This document shows, in pieces, positions 8,017 through 16,124 of a stretch of 38,612 bases of DNA (position 1 is the stretch's first letter; every line of letters starts with the position of its first letter). The stretch comes from an uncultured Ectothiorhodospiraceae bacterium (lineage in GTDB: Bacteria > Pseudomonadota > Gammaproteobacteria > UBA6429 > Thiohalophilaceae), in contig CAMYJG010000033.1 in assembly GCA_947258695.1 (NCBI GenBank), forward strand, positions 1 to 38,612, read 5' to 3'. Both the position numbers and the translations under genes were made by a program. The notes under the pieces are model-generated. The model saw only the letters and a program-made list of their open reading frames with translations. It was not told where the DNA came from and ran no database searches.

Positions 8017-8493
8017 ATGAAAATACGCACCCTGGCATTGATCCTTATTACACACAGTGTTGTCGGTGCCTTAGGCTTTGCGGCTGGTATCTATATGCTA
8101 CCTATTCTTACTGCTCCGCCTGCTCCCAGCGTAGAAGATATCAAGCTCATGTCATCGCAAGCCAAGTATACTGCCCAATTCAAAAAGGATCTTAAAGACA
8201 GCGATGCACTACATTGGGGAGAAGGTACCGTTTCGATTGGTCCAAAAACAATTACCCTTATGGGACAACTTGCACCCGGCCCGGATTATAAACTCTATCT
8301 TTCTCCAAAGTATGTAGAGACCGAAGCTGACTTTAACCGAATAAAGAGCTCGATGGTACGTGTCGGAGACGTTAAAACATTTGACAACTTTGTGGTACAA
8401 GTCCCCCCCGGCATTGAACCATCGACTTACAGCAGCGTGATTATTTGGTGCGAGGCTTTCGGCCAGTTTATTACCTCGGCCAAATACCAATAA
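8017..8493 (+). CDS. DM13-domain protein, membrane-anchored
   Basis: 158 aa. An N-terminal hydrophobic segment (residues 5-32) acts as signal anchor or signal peptide, followed by a single DM13 domain (about 55-158). The features are HWGEGTVSI near the domain start, YKLYLSPK in the middle, and the C-terminal VIIWCEAFGQFITSAKY with its single conserved Cys, which is proposed in the DM13 family to take part in redox or electron transfer. A GGAG site sits seven nt before the ATG. It ends eight bp before the cation transporter gene, so the two are likely one operon. Confidence 0.85.
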   Translation: MKIRTLALILITHSVVGALGFAAGIYMLPILTAPPAPSVEDIKLMSSQAKYTAQFKKDLKDSDALHWGEGTVSIGPKTITLMGQLAPGPDYKLYLSPKYVETEADFNRIKSSMVRVGDVKTFDNFVVQVPPGIEPSTYSSVIIWCEAFGQFITSAKYQ

Positions 8494-8501
8494 ATCTCAC
8501 T

Positions 8502-9113
8502 ATGACAGATTGTGGTTGCAATATAGAAATTAAAAGCCGTGAACAAAGTAAAGTACTAATTATTTTGCTCAGCATTAATGCCGTCATGTTTTTAGTTGAA
8601 ATTATTCTTGGCATTATTAGTGAATCGACCGCGCTGATTGCTGATTCGCTTGATATGTTAGCTGATGCCACGGTTTACGCTATTGGTCTTTACGCTGTTG
8701 CTAAATCACCCTTAGTAAAAATACATGCTGCACATTTAAGTGGCATTTTCCAGGTACTTTTAGGTCTGTTGGTTATCGCTGATGTGGTGCGTCGTTTTAT
8801 TTTGGGCAGCGAGCCGGATTCTCTACTCATCATGATTGTTGGATTTATTGCACTTATTGCAAATGTTATTTGCCTGATGCTCATTTCCAAACATAAACAA
8901 GGTGAAGTACATATGCGAGCCAGCTGGGTATTTTCAAAAAATGACGTGATAGCAAATATAGGTATTATTATTAGCGGTGGACTGGTTTACCTTTTAGATT
9001 CACGCTACCCGGATCTTATTATTGGCATGATGATCTCTTTAATAGTGATACGTGGTGGCATCAAAATTATTCAAGATGCCCGAAATGAAAAGAAATTACT
9101 CTCTTCTGTTTAA
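8502..9113 (+). CDS. Short cation diffusion facilitator-type transporter
   Basis: 203 aa from the ATG at 8502 (N-terminus MTDCGC); the frame extends to 8445 but would overlap the DM13 gene. About six transmembrane segments. The metal site appears as ADSLDMLADA in TM2 and SKNDVIANIG in TM5, the TM5 site having Asn-Asp where zinc CDFs have His-Asp. The C-terminal cytoplasmic dimerisation domain typical of CDF proteins is absent, so this is the compact form. It is likely to export a divalent metal from the cytosol; which metal is unknown. The Cys-Gly-Cys at the N-terminus may bind metal. Confidence 0.85.
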   Translation: MTDCGCNIEIKSREQSKVLIILLSINAVMFLVEIILGIISESTALIADSLDMLADATVYAIGLYAVAKSPLVKIHAAHLSGIFQVLLGLLVIADVVRRFILGSEPDSLLIMIVGFIALIANVICLMLISKHKQGEVHMRASWVFSKNDVIANIGIIISGGLVYLLDSRYPDLIIGMMISLIVIRGGIKIIQDARNEKKLLSSV

Positions 9114-9246
9114 AAGTAAACGTTAATTTTATCTGCCATACAATACTCCAGCTAAATCTTTACTAAATAAACCCAGTTTGATTTATTTTTTATAAAGCTG
9201 TCAGCAGTCATAAAACTGCAACAAATCCCATGTAAACATAAATATA

Positions 9247-9990
9247 ATGAATAATAAAAAAACAGGGATACTGGTCCATGGCTGTAACCTCGGGGCCTTT
9301 CAATGGGAACGAATTGTGTGGGGGGAACCACCACATCAGCTTGGGCGAATAACACGTGCACTATTAGTATTATTAGAAGAGCAGTATCAACTAAACACGG
9401 ATATTGCAGTCTTAGTGTTCGGAACAAATGTAGTCTGGACAGGGGGAGGAAAACGAACCCAGCGCAGTGGTCATACTGAGGCCGAGGAAATGTGCAAGTT
9501 AATGTTCAAAAGACTATCGCAACTCGAGCATTTTTCAATATTTAATCAGCGCTTTCCTGAAATAAAAGAGCAATCGTTTATTAATAATTTACGCAGTCAG
9601 CTTGAAGCCATTACCGAGCTGGCTACTGACTGTCAAAATACAGCCGAAGAAATTCGTAATGCTGCATCCATTTTTAAATCCAAAAACGTCAATCGTGCTT
9701 TTTTAGTCTCAAGCCCTGTACATTTACCCCGATGCATTAAAGAAGCCACGATTACTTTTAATGAAAACGAATGGAAAGATATGCGAAATGATTTATTCGC
9801 TGTACCAAGTGACACTAATTACCAGGAAACAACGCCGAAAGATGTCGCCATTTTTGAACCACCTCACCGACCCGATCGCCCCATGTACCCCATTCAACAG
9901 TTTGTTAGTCGAATAGCGCATGTGCCATTCGAGCAAATGGATTACTTTCTTAAAGATCTGGATGAACTTCTCGAAGATTACGGGGCTTAA
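9247..9990 (+). CDS. DUF218/YdcF-like protein
   Basis: 247 aa, no signal peptide or membrane segment, so predicted cytoplasmic, unlike the membrane-bound ElyC/SanA relatives. The DUF218 core is recognised by NTAEEIRNAASIFKSKNVNRAFLVSSPVHLPRC, which holds the conserved Asn/Thr-Glu pair, the Ser-Ser-Pro-His motif and the Arg-Cys that follow the second strand. The N-terminal GILVHGCNLGAFQWE forms the first strand and loop. Enzymatic role unknown for this family. It stands alone, converging with the 10003 gene. Confidence 0.75.
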   Translation: MNNKKTGILVHGCNLGAFQWERIVWGEPPHQLGRITRALLVLLEEQYQLNTDIAVLVFGTNVVWTGGGKRTQRSGHTEAEEMCKLMFKRLSQLEHFSIFNQRFPEIKEQSFINNLRSQLEAITELATDCQNTAEEIRNAASIFKSKNVNRAFLVSSPVHLPRCIKEATITFNENEWKDMRNDLFAVPSDTNYQETTPKDVAIFEPPHRPDRPMYPIQQFVSRIAHVPFEQMDYFLKDLDELLEDYGA

Positions 9991-10002
9991 GTTTAAAACA
10001 AG

Positions 10003-10416
10003 TTAATCTTCACAGGACGCTGCAAGCATAATAGTTTTAAATGGATCCAGTGATGCTGTAAGTTTTTGACTGAGTCGCCATTTTTCCTGCAGCTCATAGG
10101 CTTCAACTTCCAGGTTTCCCATGCACTCTGTTTTATTTTTATTATTCGCCCACTGCACGTAGTGCACCATTTCATGTACCAGTTTAGAACGGTCTTCTTT
10201 GCTATTTTCGTTAAAGTTCAGCGGCAAATAAATGGTCTTTTTTTGGTTATAAAAAGCAATCACACCAGAAGCCTGGCAACGCCCTTTATTATTAATGCCA
10301 TAGTTAGCACAAACATTTGATGGCTCGGTAAAAGAGAGATTCGGCAGGTTTAGCTCAACATTATAAGACGTGTTTAAACCAATCCATGCTAATACACCAA
10401 TCATAATATCTTGCAT
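10003..10416 (-). CDS. Putative zinc metallopeptidase-like protein (HExxH)
   Basis: 137 aa. The zincin signature HEMVH occurs in KLVHEMVHYVQW, with a third acidic ligand candidate in EVEAYELQEKW about 20 residues on. The layout resembles the DUF6647-like proteins. An N-terminal hydrophobic stretch (MQDIMIGVLAWIGL) may be a weak signal or anchor. Two Cys pairs (VCANYG, GRCQASG and ECMGN, SCED) suggest a secreted protein. Start supported by AGGGAG nine nt upstream. Divergent from merR. Confidence 0.7.
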   Translation of the reverse strand: MQDIMIGVLAWIGLNTSYNVELNLPNLSFTEPSNVCANYGINNKGRCQASGVIAFYNQKKTIYLPLNFNENSKEDRSKLVHEMVHYVQWANNKNKTECMGNLEVEAYELQEKWRLSQKLTASLDPFKTIMLAASCED

Positions 10417-10490
10417 TTGAATTCTCCCTAATAAGCTTGCTTATTACCTATAACGGCTAGTTATGAAAAATACTTAAATTATGGCTAACT

Positions 10491-10506
10491 CTGTACTAAG
10501 ATACAG
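10491..10506 (+). promoter_or_regulatory. MerR-type operator upstream of merR
   Basis: CTGTACTAAGATACAG, differing at two positions from the perfect dyad before merC (CTGTACTAAAGTACAG). It is flanked by CTAACT on the left and, after the same 20-bp spacing, by CTAATA on the right, a weaker version of the merC promoter. It implies that MerR regulates its own gene. Confidence 0.75.
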
Positions 10507-10529
10507 ACTTCTAATAGAGGGAATTCGCC

Positions 10530-10928
10530 ATGAGTACCAAGCCACTTACCATCGGTTTTTTAGCAAAAGCTGCTGAGGTCAACATTGAAACTATTCGTTA
10601 TTACCAACGGATTGACCTCATCACTGAGCCGGAGAAGCCCGCTCAAGGCTACCGTGTCTACCCGCAAACCACGCTGAAAAGGATAAAATTCATCAAGCGT
10701 GCACAACAGCTTGGCTTTAGCTTGCAGGAAATTGCTGAACTCTTGGCGCTGGGAGAAGCTAATTGCGCTGATGTACGCTTAAAGGCAGAACAAAAATGCG
10801 CTCAAATTGATAAGCAAATCAATGACTTAACAAAACTTCGCCTAAACCTGCAAGAAATGATTAACACCTGTAAATCGCAATCAAGCTCGAATCACTGCAG
10901 CATCGTTGAAACCCTCTCCGCGCCTTAG
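10530..10928 (+). CDS. merR: MerR-family regulator, mercury type
   Basis: Dual repressor/activator that twists long-spacer promoters on metal binding. 132 aa. The N-terminal winged helix carries IGFLAKAAEVNIETIRYYQ, followed by YRVYPQTTLKRIKFIKRAQQLGFSLQEI. The three Hg(II) ligands of Tn501 MerR (Cys82, 117 and 126) correspond to Cys79, Cys114 and Cys123 with identical spacing. GAGGG sits nine nt before the ATG. Its own promoter carries a MerR box, and a second box follows the gene ahead of merC. Unlike classical mer loci the regulator is in the same orientation as the operon. Confidence 0.92.
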   Translation: MSTKPLTIGFLAKAAEVNIETIRYYQRIDLITEPEKPAQGYRVYPQTTLKRIKFIKRAQQLGFSLQEIAELLALGEANCADVRLKAEQKCAQIDKQINDLTKLRLNLQEMINTCKSQSSSNHCSIVETLSAP

Positions 10929-10935
10929 CAACCCA

Positions 10936-10967
10936 TTGACTCTGTACTAAAGTACAGGGTTTATACT
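10936..10967 (+). promoter_or_regulatory. MerR-controlled promoter of merC
   Basis: TTGACT (10936-10941) and TATACT (10962-10967) are separated by 20 bp, the over-long spacer typical of MerR targets. The spacer contains the perfect dyad CTGTACT-AA-AGTACAG (10942-10957). A leader of about 75 nt precedes merC. Confidence 0.9.
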
Positions 10968-11050
10968 TTTCTCAGTCACAGGTTGTCATCCCCCACGCTT
11001 GTAAGATTCAACCACGACCTGAATGCACAAGGTTTTAACTGCAAAATAGT

Positions 11051-11461
11051 ATGACTTCAAAAGCCATAAACAATATAACGAGTGCTTCTGATAAAGCCGG
11101 CTCACTGGCGACACTAACTGCTGCCATGGGCTGTGCTTCATGCTTCCCTGCATTAGGCTCGCTGGCCAGCAGTATTGGAATGGGCTTCCTGGCGCAGTAT
11201 GAAGGCCTTTTCATTAATACCCTGCTTCCGCTTTTCGCTGCTATTGTCTTGATTAGCCACGTTATTTCTTTTGTTACGCATCAATGCTGGTATCGTGGAC
11301 TTGCAGGCATAACCGGACCAAGCATGGTTTTGCTAACTCTTTACCCACTTTGGTTTTATAACTGGAGCAGCTATCTACTCTACGCCGGTATCGCTTTAAT
11401 GCTGATAGTGGCAACCTGGGATATTTTTTATCCGGCAAATAAAAGCTGCAACATAGCATGA
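11051..11461 (+). CDS. merC: Mercury uptake membrane protein MerC
   Basis: Inner-membrane protein that brings Hg(II) into the cytoplasm for reduction. 136 aa with four predicted membrane segments. The hallmark Cys pair is in AMGCASCFPALG (Cys28 and Cys31) in the first helix, and the following GFLAQYEGLFINTLLPLFAA matches MerC closely. Further Cys lie at HQCW and near the C-terminus (KSCNIA). The stop overlaps the start of the next gene (ATGA), so they are translationally coupled. No merA, merT or merP is present in the window. Confidence 0.92.
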   Translation: MTSKAINNITSASDKAGSLATLTAAMGCASCFPALGSLASSIGMGFLAQYEGLFINTLLPLFAAIVLISHVISFVTHQCWYRGLAGITGPSMVLLTLYPLWFYNWSSYLLYAGIALMLIVATWDIFYPANKSCNIA

Positions 11462-11886
11462 GTGAATGTTGTTCACAGCCGGGCTCATCAAAGGATAAAA
11501 AGAAATCACATCCAAGGAAAAAAGCCTGCCCGGTTAATCAGCATGAATACTTTCTGGTACCAATAAAAACCATACTGCACCACCTAGCAGAATCCTGGAA
11601 TGCTGAATTAAACGATCAAGCTTACTACTTTTGCAATGATCCTGAGTGTGATGTTGTGTATTTTGCAGAAGATGGTTCGAGCATTGAAAAATCTCAGCTT
11701 AGAACACCTGTTTATGCAAAAGATAAGAAGCATGCTTATATATGTTATTGTTTTGGTGTGCGCCTGGCGGATGCGATTAAGAATCCAGAAATAAAAAATT
11801 TTGTTATTCAACAAACAAAATCAGCAAATTGCTCCTGTGAAACCAGCAACCCATCCGGACGCTGTTGCTTAAAAGATTTTCCCTAA
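11458..11886 (+). CDS. Cys-rich CopZ N-terminal-like / [2Fe-2S] protein
   Basis: 142 aa, soluble, with 15 Cys. A central domain (KACPVNQHEYFLVPIKTILHHL ... YYFCNDPECDVVYF ... YICYCFGV) resembles the zinc and [2Fe-2S]-binding N-terminal domain of Archaeoglobus CopZ. It is flanked by Cys clusters at both ends (SECCSQPG, SANCSCET, GRCCLKDF) that could bind metal independently. No HMA copper-chaperone domain follows. Being coupled to merC under a MerR promoter, it may receive metal entering through MerC; that role is inference. Confidence 0.75.
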   Translation: MSECCSQPGSSKDKKKSHPRKKACPVNQHEYFLVPIKTILHHLAESWNAELNDQAYYFCNDPECDVVYFAEDGSSIEKSQLRTPVYAKDKKHAYICYCFGVRLADAIKNPEIKNFVIQQTKSANCSCETSNPSGRCCLKDFP

Positions 11887-11993
11887 CCCAGCTTTAATAT
11901 CTGTCACATTACTGACAACACAATTTAATAGTTAACATGCATAGTTCCCACGTACTTTGTAATCGTAATCATTAACTTATAGGGATTAAAACT

Positions 11994-12065
11994 ATGTTTA
12001 ACAAAAAATTAGCGGCATGTGCTGCTGCTTCAGCAAGGCTATTTTCTTTTAGAAAAAAATTATAA
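11994..12065 (+). pseudogene. Truncated gene: signal-peptide start only
   Basis: A GGGAT ribosome site and ATG at 11994 open a frame that reads MFNKKLAACAAASA, the typical beginning of a secreted-protein signal sequence, then switches to unrelated sequence and stops at 12063-12065, where it runs into the 3' end of the convergent gene at 12060. The body of the gene seems to have been deleted, its 5' end fused to the arsenosugar cluster. Original identity unknown. Confidence 0.5.
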
Positions 12066-12428
12066 AGAAGCAGTAATAGCCGACTTTAATTCATCCATCG
12101 ATTGGCATTTATTGATGTCATCTGCTGATAATTTTAAAACCAGCTTGTTGTCGACGTTTTCAAATATCAGCGGAAAGTTCTTTTCATCTGAAGCGTATTT
12201 TTTCAAAAATTCATCACGGTGTAAAAACTCACATTCCGCATCCAGCTCCTGGATAAAATCTCTCCATTCACTGCGCTCACTCAGATAGGAATGTGATATC
12301 GCACAAAGATTACACTCATAGGTTTGTGGTGAAAAAATCTTATGCGCTATATCCGTTAAGGTGTTAAACATACCGCTATCTGCGTTATACACAAAAACCA
12401 GGTATTTAGTGGCTGGTTGATTAGTCAT
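12060..12428 (-). CDS. Conserved hypothetical protein of the arsenosugar cluster
   Basis: 122 aa from the ATG at 12428, which overlaps the stop of the upstream glycosyltransferase gene by eight nt (ATGACTAA), so translation is coupled. Soluble. Recognisable motifs are YLVFVYNADSGMFNTLTDIAHK near the start and a CxxC pair in TYECNLCAISH. Similar proteins are sometimes labelled GTPase, but no P-loop is visible here, so I do not support that name. It is the last gene of the minus-strand operon. Confidence 0.75.
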   Translation of the reverse strand: MTNQPATKYLVFVYNADSGMFNTLTDIAHKIFSPQTYECNLCAISHSYLSERSEWRDFIQELDAECEFLHRDEFLKKYASDEKNFPLIFENVDNKLVLKLSADDINKCQSMDELKSAITASL

Positions 12429-13077
12429 TTTCTGTTGCTTTCTCATTCACTGTAAAATGGCGTACAGTTTTAAGACCCAATAATCGATGTAAATCTTCTG
12501 GGCGATCAATATCATGCATTATAGCAAGTTCATGATGTGACCAATTCAAATTAGCCAATTTTTTTCTGGTTTGCTTAAGCACACTATCACTACCCCACGA
12601 AACACCATTAAACAATTCCAGTGAGAATTTTCGTAAACCCAGTAAAACATAGCCACCATCAGATGCCGGGCCAATGACCGCATCGTGCTCATCTAATGCC
12701 AGCACTGCTTGCTCAATATAGTCTTCATCAATTGCCGGGCAATCTGTGCCAATAATAATCACTTTAGCATGCGTTTGTAATGCCACTGAAAGCGAGAAGG
12801 CCATGCGTTCCCCCAAATCAGCCCCCTGTTGATCGCTGAGTTTTATCGGAAATTTATTCTCACAATCCAGAAAAAACAACGTGTTACGATTTGGCGTGCA
12901 ACACAGCTCTATATCCAGGTTAGTTAACTTTACAGATAACGATAAGGTATTCAGGGTCAATAATTTATGTAACGCTAAAGATTGCTGCTGGGAATACTCG
13001 GGTTGCAGACGGGTTTTAACTTCACCCAGTACCGGCGATTTAGTAAATACTAATAATTTACCATTTTTTTGATTCAT
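12421..13077 (-). CDS. TIGR04282-type arsenosugar biosynthesis glycosyltransferase
   Basis: Member of the DUF2064 / rSAM-selenodomain-associated transferase 1 group, now linked to arsenosugar synthesis. 218 aa, full length. The nucleotidyl/glycosyltransferase-A start LLVFTKSPVLGEVKTRL, the GADLGERMA segment, the DxxxxD-type motif IIGTDCPAID and VIGPASDGGYVLLGL are all typical. It lies 17 bp after the TIGR04283 gene on the same strand, the pairing usually seen around arsS. The sugar donor and acceptor are not determined by sequence. Confidence 0.92.
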   Translation of the reverse strand: MNQKNGKLLVFTKSPVLGEVKTRLQPEYSQQQSLALHKLLTLNTLSLSVKLTNLDIELCCTPNRNTLFFLDCENKFPIKLSDQQGADLGERMAFSLSVALQTHAKVIIIGTDCPAIDEDYIEQAVLALDEHDAVIGPASDGGYVLLGLRKFSLELFNGVSWGSDSVLKQTRKKLANLNWSHHELAIMHDIDRPEDLHRLLGLKTVRHFTVNEKATEND

Positions 13078-13094
13078 GATTTAATTCACAAGCG

Positions 13095-13769
13095 CTATTT
13101 GTACTGACGGGCTAACTTATCCGCGCTGACACCCAGCCAGTATAAAAAACGCAACCGCCACATTAATAAAACGGTGGTAAGGATACCATTTTTCTCCCAA
13201 CGGCGACTGGAAGTAGTTAACTTTTCTGTTACACAAACAGGAGACGAATATCGTTTTAACTTTTTGCTTAAATCAATATCTTCCATTAAAGGCAAGTTTG
13301 AAAAACCATTAACCTCATTAAAAACCGTCTTCTTTACAAAAATGCCCTGGTCACCTGTGACTATACCCGTTATACATGAACGTAGATTCATCATTTTTTC
13401 AATGAGTCGAAATAAAAACTGTGAGCCAGATAACCTGATATTAAAGCGCCCCCAGTTAGCTTGTGATTGATTTAAACTGAATTGAATTTTTTCAATGCCA
13501 TTGTCAGGCACTACTGTATCAGCATGTAAAAACCATAATACCTCAGCCGTAGCCTGCTCCGCCCCTTTATTCATTTGCACTGCACGTCCTGCTTCAGATG
13601 AAATTACTTTATCAGCTAAAGATTTAGAAATAGAAACTGTCCTATCTCTGCTGCCACCATCAACCACCATCACTTCATGGCCCTGTTTACGATACGGCTG
13701 TAATTGTTGAAGAAGCTTCTTAATCGACGCTTCTTCATTTAATGCAGGTATGATAATTGAAACAAGCAT
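13095..13769 (-). CDS. TIGR04283-type arsenosugar biosynthesis glycosyltransferase
   Basis: Family-2-like glycosyltransferase (rSAM/selenodomain-associated transferase 2). 224 aa. GT-A fold signatures: SIIIPALNEEASI at the N-terminus, VVDGGSRDRT, the DxD-type LHADTVVP, then TGDQGIFVKKTVFNEVNGF and LMEDIDLSKKLK. AGGAA ribosome site precedes the ATG. Separated from arsS by 280 bp containing two palindromic elements, which may weaken or process the shared transcript. Confidence 0.92.
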   Translation of the reverse strand: MLVSIIIPALNEEASIKKLLQQLQPYRKQGHEVMVVDGGSRDRTVSISKSLADKVISSEAGRAVQMNKGAEQATAEVLWFLHADTVVPDNGIEKIQFSLNQSQANWGRFNIRLSGSQFLFRLIEKMMNLRSCITGIVTGDQGIFVKKTVFNEVNGFSNLPLMEDIDLSKKLKRYSSPVCVTEKLTTSSRRWEKNGILTTVLLMWRLRFLYWLGVSADKLARQYK

Positions 13770-13815
13770 AGTTCCTACTTTTTTCCGTCATTCCGATATG
13801 ATTTTGCTTTCTTCT

Positions 13816-13891
13816 GTCATTCCGGCATGTTCTTAGCCGGAATCTATAATTTAAAACATCTGGATTCCGGCTAAGATCGTGCCGGAATGAC
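13816..13891. repeat. REP-like inverted repeat (29-bp arms)
   Basis: The arms 13816-13844 and 13863-13891 begin GTCATTCCGGCA and end with its complement TGCCGGAATGAC; they differ at only two positions, with an 18-nt AT-rich loop. A partial extra copy of GTCATTCCG lies at 13787-13795, one arm length (29 bp) upstream. GTCATTCCGG...CCGGAATGAC palindromes are a common intergenic repeat type in proteobacteria. Confidence 0.85.
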
Positions 13892-13937
13892 GATCCTATT
13901 CAATTTATAAAATCTGCTATAAGCCAATCTTTAACGG

Positions 13938-14045
13938 ATAACGAGAAGCTTGAGAACAAGGCATAACTGATGAGAAAGCGGAGCGTATGATTAATACGTG
14001 AGCATTTCGAAGAAGTTATAACGCAGTTATCTTGCTTCTCGTTAT
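13938..14045. repeat. 108-bp nested palindrome directly after arsS
   Basis: The 12-bp arms ATAACGAGAAGC (13938-13949) and its complement (14034-14045) are perfect. An inner pair ATAACTG / CAGTTAT is at 13963-13969 and 14024-14030, and a small central hairpin CGTAT/ATACG is near 13984-13998. The outer edges extend imperfectly to the arsS stop codon. It differs in sequence from the neighbouring REP-like element. It may be a mobile non-autonomous element or a transcribed structure at the 3' end of arsS. Confidence 0.7.
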
Positions 14046-14049
14046 TCGC

Positions 14050-15009
14050 TTAACCTAAAGCGCCGCCGCAGCTTGATCCTTGCCCCGCCGTACACCCATA
14101 ACAATGATCCGCAATTAAAATATCCCGCTTATCCAGGGTATCATCTTTAATATCATTAATATGTAACTTCTGGCCCGCTTCGGTTAATGGCAAGCACAGC
14201 ATCTGGTTAAAATCACAGTCATAGACATACCCCTGCCAGTCGATACTAATTAAGCTACGACACATTACCGTTTCTAAATTTGTAGCCTGGTAAGCCTGTT
14301 TTAATAAATCCATATAACTGTCAAATTCACCTTTTGAGATAAGCGTACTACCGAAACGTTTAATGGGCATATTGGTTAATGTGTATAAATTGTTAAATAC
14401 AATGCCATATCGTTGCTTTAGTTCACGTTTATAATCCTGCTCTAATTGACATTGTGCTGGCGGCAAATGTGCACCAACCGGGTTATACATCAGGTTTAGC
14501 TCTAATCCCGTATCCTCTAAGCCATAACCGGCAAGGTTTAATAATTTAATTGCCGCAATACTTGTCTGGAACACACCATCACCACGTTGACCATCTACAT
14601 TTTCTTCAAGGTAACATGGCAGTGATGCCACTACCTCAACCTTGTTTTGTGCCAGAAAGTCTACGGTATCTTCTTGCCCGGTTTCATGTAATACCGTCAA
14701 GTTACAGCGATCAATGATATGAATACCCATTGCATTTGCTTGTGATACCAGGTGACGGAAATGAGGGTTTAATTCTGGTGCACCACCGGTTAAATCGAGC
14801 TTTTTAATATCATTATCACGTAAGAAACGAATGATATCTTCGATAGTATCTTGTTGCATGTTTTCTTTACGTGTTGGTCCCGCATTGACATGACAATGCA
14901 AGCAAGACTGGTTACATAAATAACCAAGATTGACTTGCAAGGTTTCAAGCTGGCCACGCTTAATAGCGGGAAAATCGGTTTGTACTAACCGGGGCAATGT
15001 TGCATGCAT
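14050..15009 (-). CDS. arsS: Arsenosugar biosynthesis radical SAM protein ArsS
   Basis: Radical-SAM enzyme thought to transfer a 5'-deoxyadenosyl group from SAM to dimethylarsinous acid, the first arsenosugar-specific step. 319 aa, full length. The [4Fe-4S] motif CNQSCLHC has its Cys at 32, 36 and 39. The SAM-binding region LDLTGGAPELNPHFR follows. The C-terminal part carries additional Cys (CRSLISIDWQGYVYDCDFNQML, CYGCTAGQGSSCGGALG) typical of the ArsS/selenodomain group. AGGA seven nt before the ATG. The substrate-supplying methyltransferase ArsM is not in this window. Confidence 0.93.
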   Translation of the reverse strand: MHATLPRLVQTDFPAIKRGQLETLQVNLGYLCNQSCLHCHVNAGPTRKENMQQDTIEDIIRFLRDNDIKKLDLTGGAPELNPHFRHLVSQANAMGIHIIDRCNLTVLHETGQEDTVDFLAQNKVEVVASLPCYLEENVDGQRGDGVFQTSIAAIKLLNLAGYGLEDTGLELNLMYNPVGAHLPPAQCQLEQDYKRELKQRYGIVFNNLYTLTNMPIKRFGSTLISKGEFDSYMDLLKQAYQATNLETVMCRSLISIDWQGYVYDCDFNQMLCLPLTEAGQKLHINDIKDDTLDKRDILIADHCYGCTAGQGSSCGGALG

Positions 15010-15122
15010 ACTAAATCCTATTATTTAAAACGACGGTAAATATCCTGTCTCACTGCCAGCCTCTATCAAAATGAGACCACGTTAGGGGAATAAAAGTTTC
15101 AGAAATATCGAGTATTCTTGAT

Positions 15123-16088
15123 TTATTTACTTGCAATTGGATAGCCTTTTGCAAGCCAATCGGTCATTCCCTGCTTAATCACATGGACGTCAGCAAAACC
15201 ATGTTTCGCCAGTATTTGTGCAGCCTGCGCTGATCGCCGATCGGTGCGGCATATTGTCATCACTGTTTTTTCCTGGAAATCCTCAATTTCTGAGATACGC
15301 TGCTCCAGCTCTTCAACAGGGATAAGTATTGAACCTGTTACATGACCTTGCTCACCATTATAATCTTGTGTTGTACGCACATCGAGTAATAGCACGTCTT
15401 GCTTTGAATCTAACTTTTGCTTTAACGCGTCAACGTCCATCATAGGGCCTTGCCGTAATGAAGAAATAAAGCGTGGTAAAAATAGAATTAATGTAATCAA
15501 GGCTAATGCAAGTAAACCTTTTTGAATTAAGCCCTCGCCTCCTGTCGCAGCCTCTTTTCCTATATAACCAAAATAAGTATAAGCAAGTCCACCCGGTAGC
15601 ATACATATATAAGATGCAATCACATAATGCCAAAACTTAATACGTGTTAAACCGAGTGCATAATTAAGCGCGTTAAAAGGAAATAATGGGACAAGACGTA
15701 CAAAAGCAATAAAACGCCAGCCTTCTTTTTCTACACCCAGTTTAAGTTGTTTTACACGACCAGCGGTTTTTTGCTCGACATAGTCTGAAAGAAAATAACG
15801 TGCAATCAAAAATGAAATGGCAGCACCGATCGTTGCAGCAGTCAAATTGTAAAAGGTTCCATAGACAGGACCAAACAATGCCCCACCAATAAGTGTAAGT
15901 GCAGCTCCGGGGAAAAATAATACCGTGCCAATAATATAAATAAGCATAAAGACCAGCGGGCCGAAGATACCCGCTTGATTGATCCAGCCCTGGAATGCGG
16001 CAGGATCAAATTGATCGCGATATATAAATACACTCGTTATACCCGCAACAAGTAATATTAAAAGAATGACTCGTAATAGCTTTTTCAT
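15123..16088 (-). CDS. VTT (TVP38/TMEM64) membrane protein fused to a rhodanese domain
   Basis: 321 aa. Residues ~1-210 form a DedA-like VTT domain with about six hydrophobic segments, including FFPGAALTLIGGALFGPVYG and FVRLVPLFPFNALNYALGL. Residues ~220-321 are a cytoplasmic rhodanese domain with LLLDVRTTQDYNGEQGHV and the catalytic Cys in MTICRTDRRSAQAA. VTT proteins often sit beside arsS-type genes. The fusion suggests sulfane-sulfur sensing or transfer at the membrane, which is inference. It is 36 bp after the desaturase-family gene. Confidence 0.9.
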   Translation of the reverse strand: MKKLLRVILLILLVAGITSVFIYRDQFDPAAFQGWINQAGIFGPLVFMLIYIIGTVLFFPGAALTLIGGALFGPVYGTFYNLTAATIGAAISFLIARYFLSDYVEQKTAGRVKQLKLGVEKEGWRFIAFVRLVPLFPFNALNYALGLTRIKFWHYVIASYICMLPGGLAYTYFGYIGKEAATGGEGLIQKGLLALALITLILFLPRFISSLRQGPMMDVDALKQKLDSKQDVLLLDVRTTQDYNGEQGHVTGSILIPVEELEQRISEIEDFQEKTVMTICRTDRRSAQAAQILAKHGFADVHVIKQGMTDWLAKGYPIASK

Positions 16089-16124
16089 ATCTCTGACTCA
16101 TACATAATTTAAACAGCCTGTGAT

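Noticed and set aside
15047-15077. GTCTCA...TGAGAC inverted repeat in the arsS leader
   Set aside because: Only six bp with a 19-nt loop; no match to a known riboswitch or operator.
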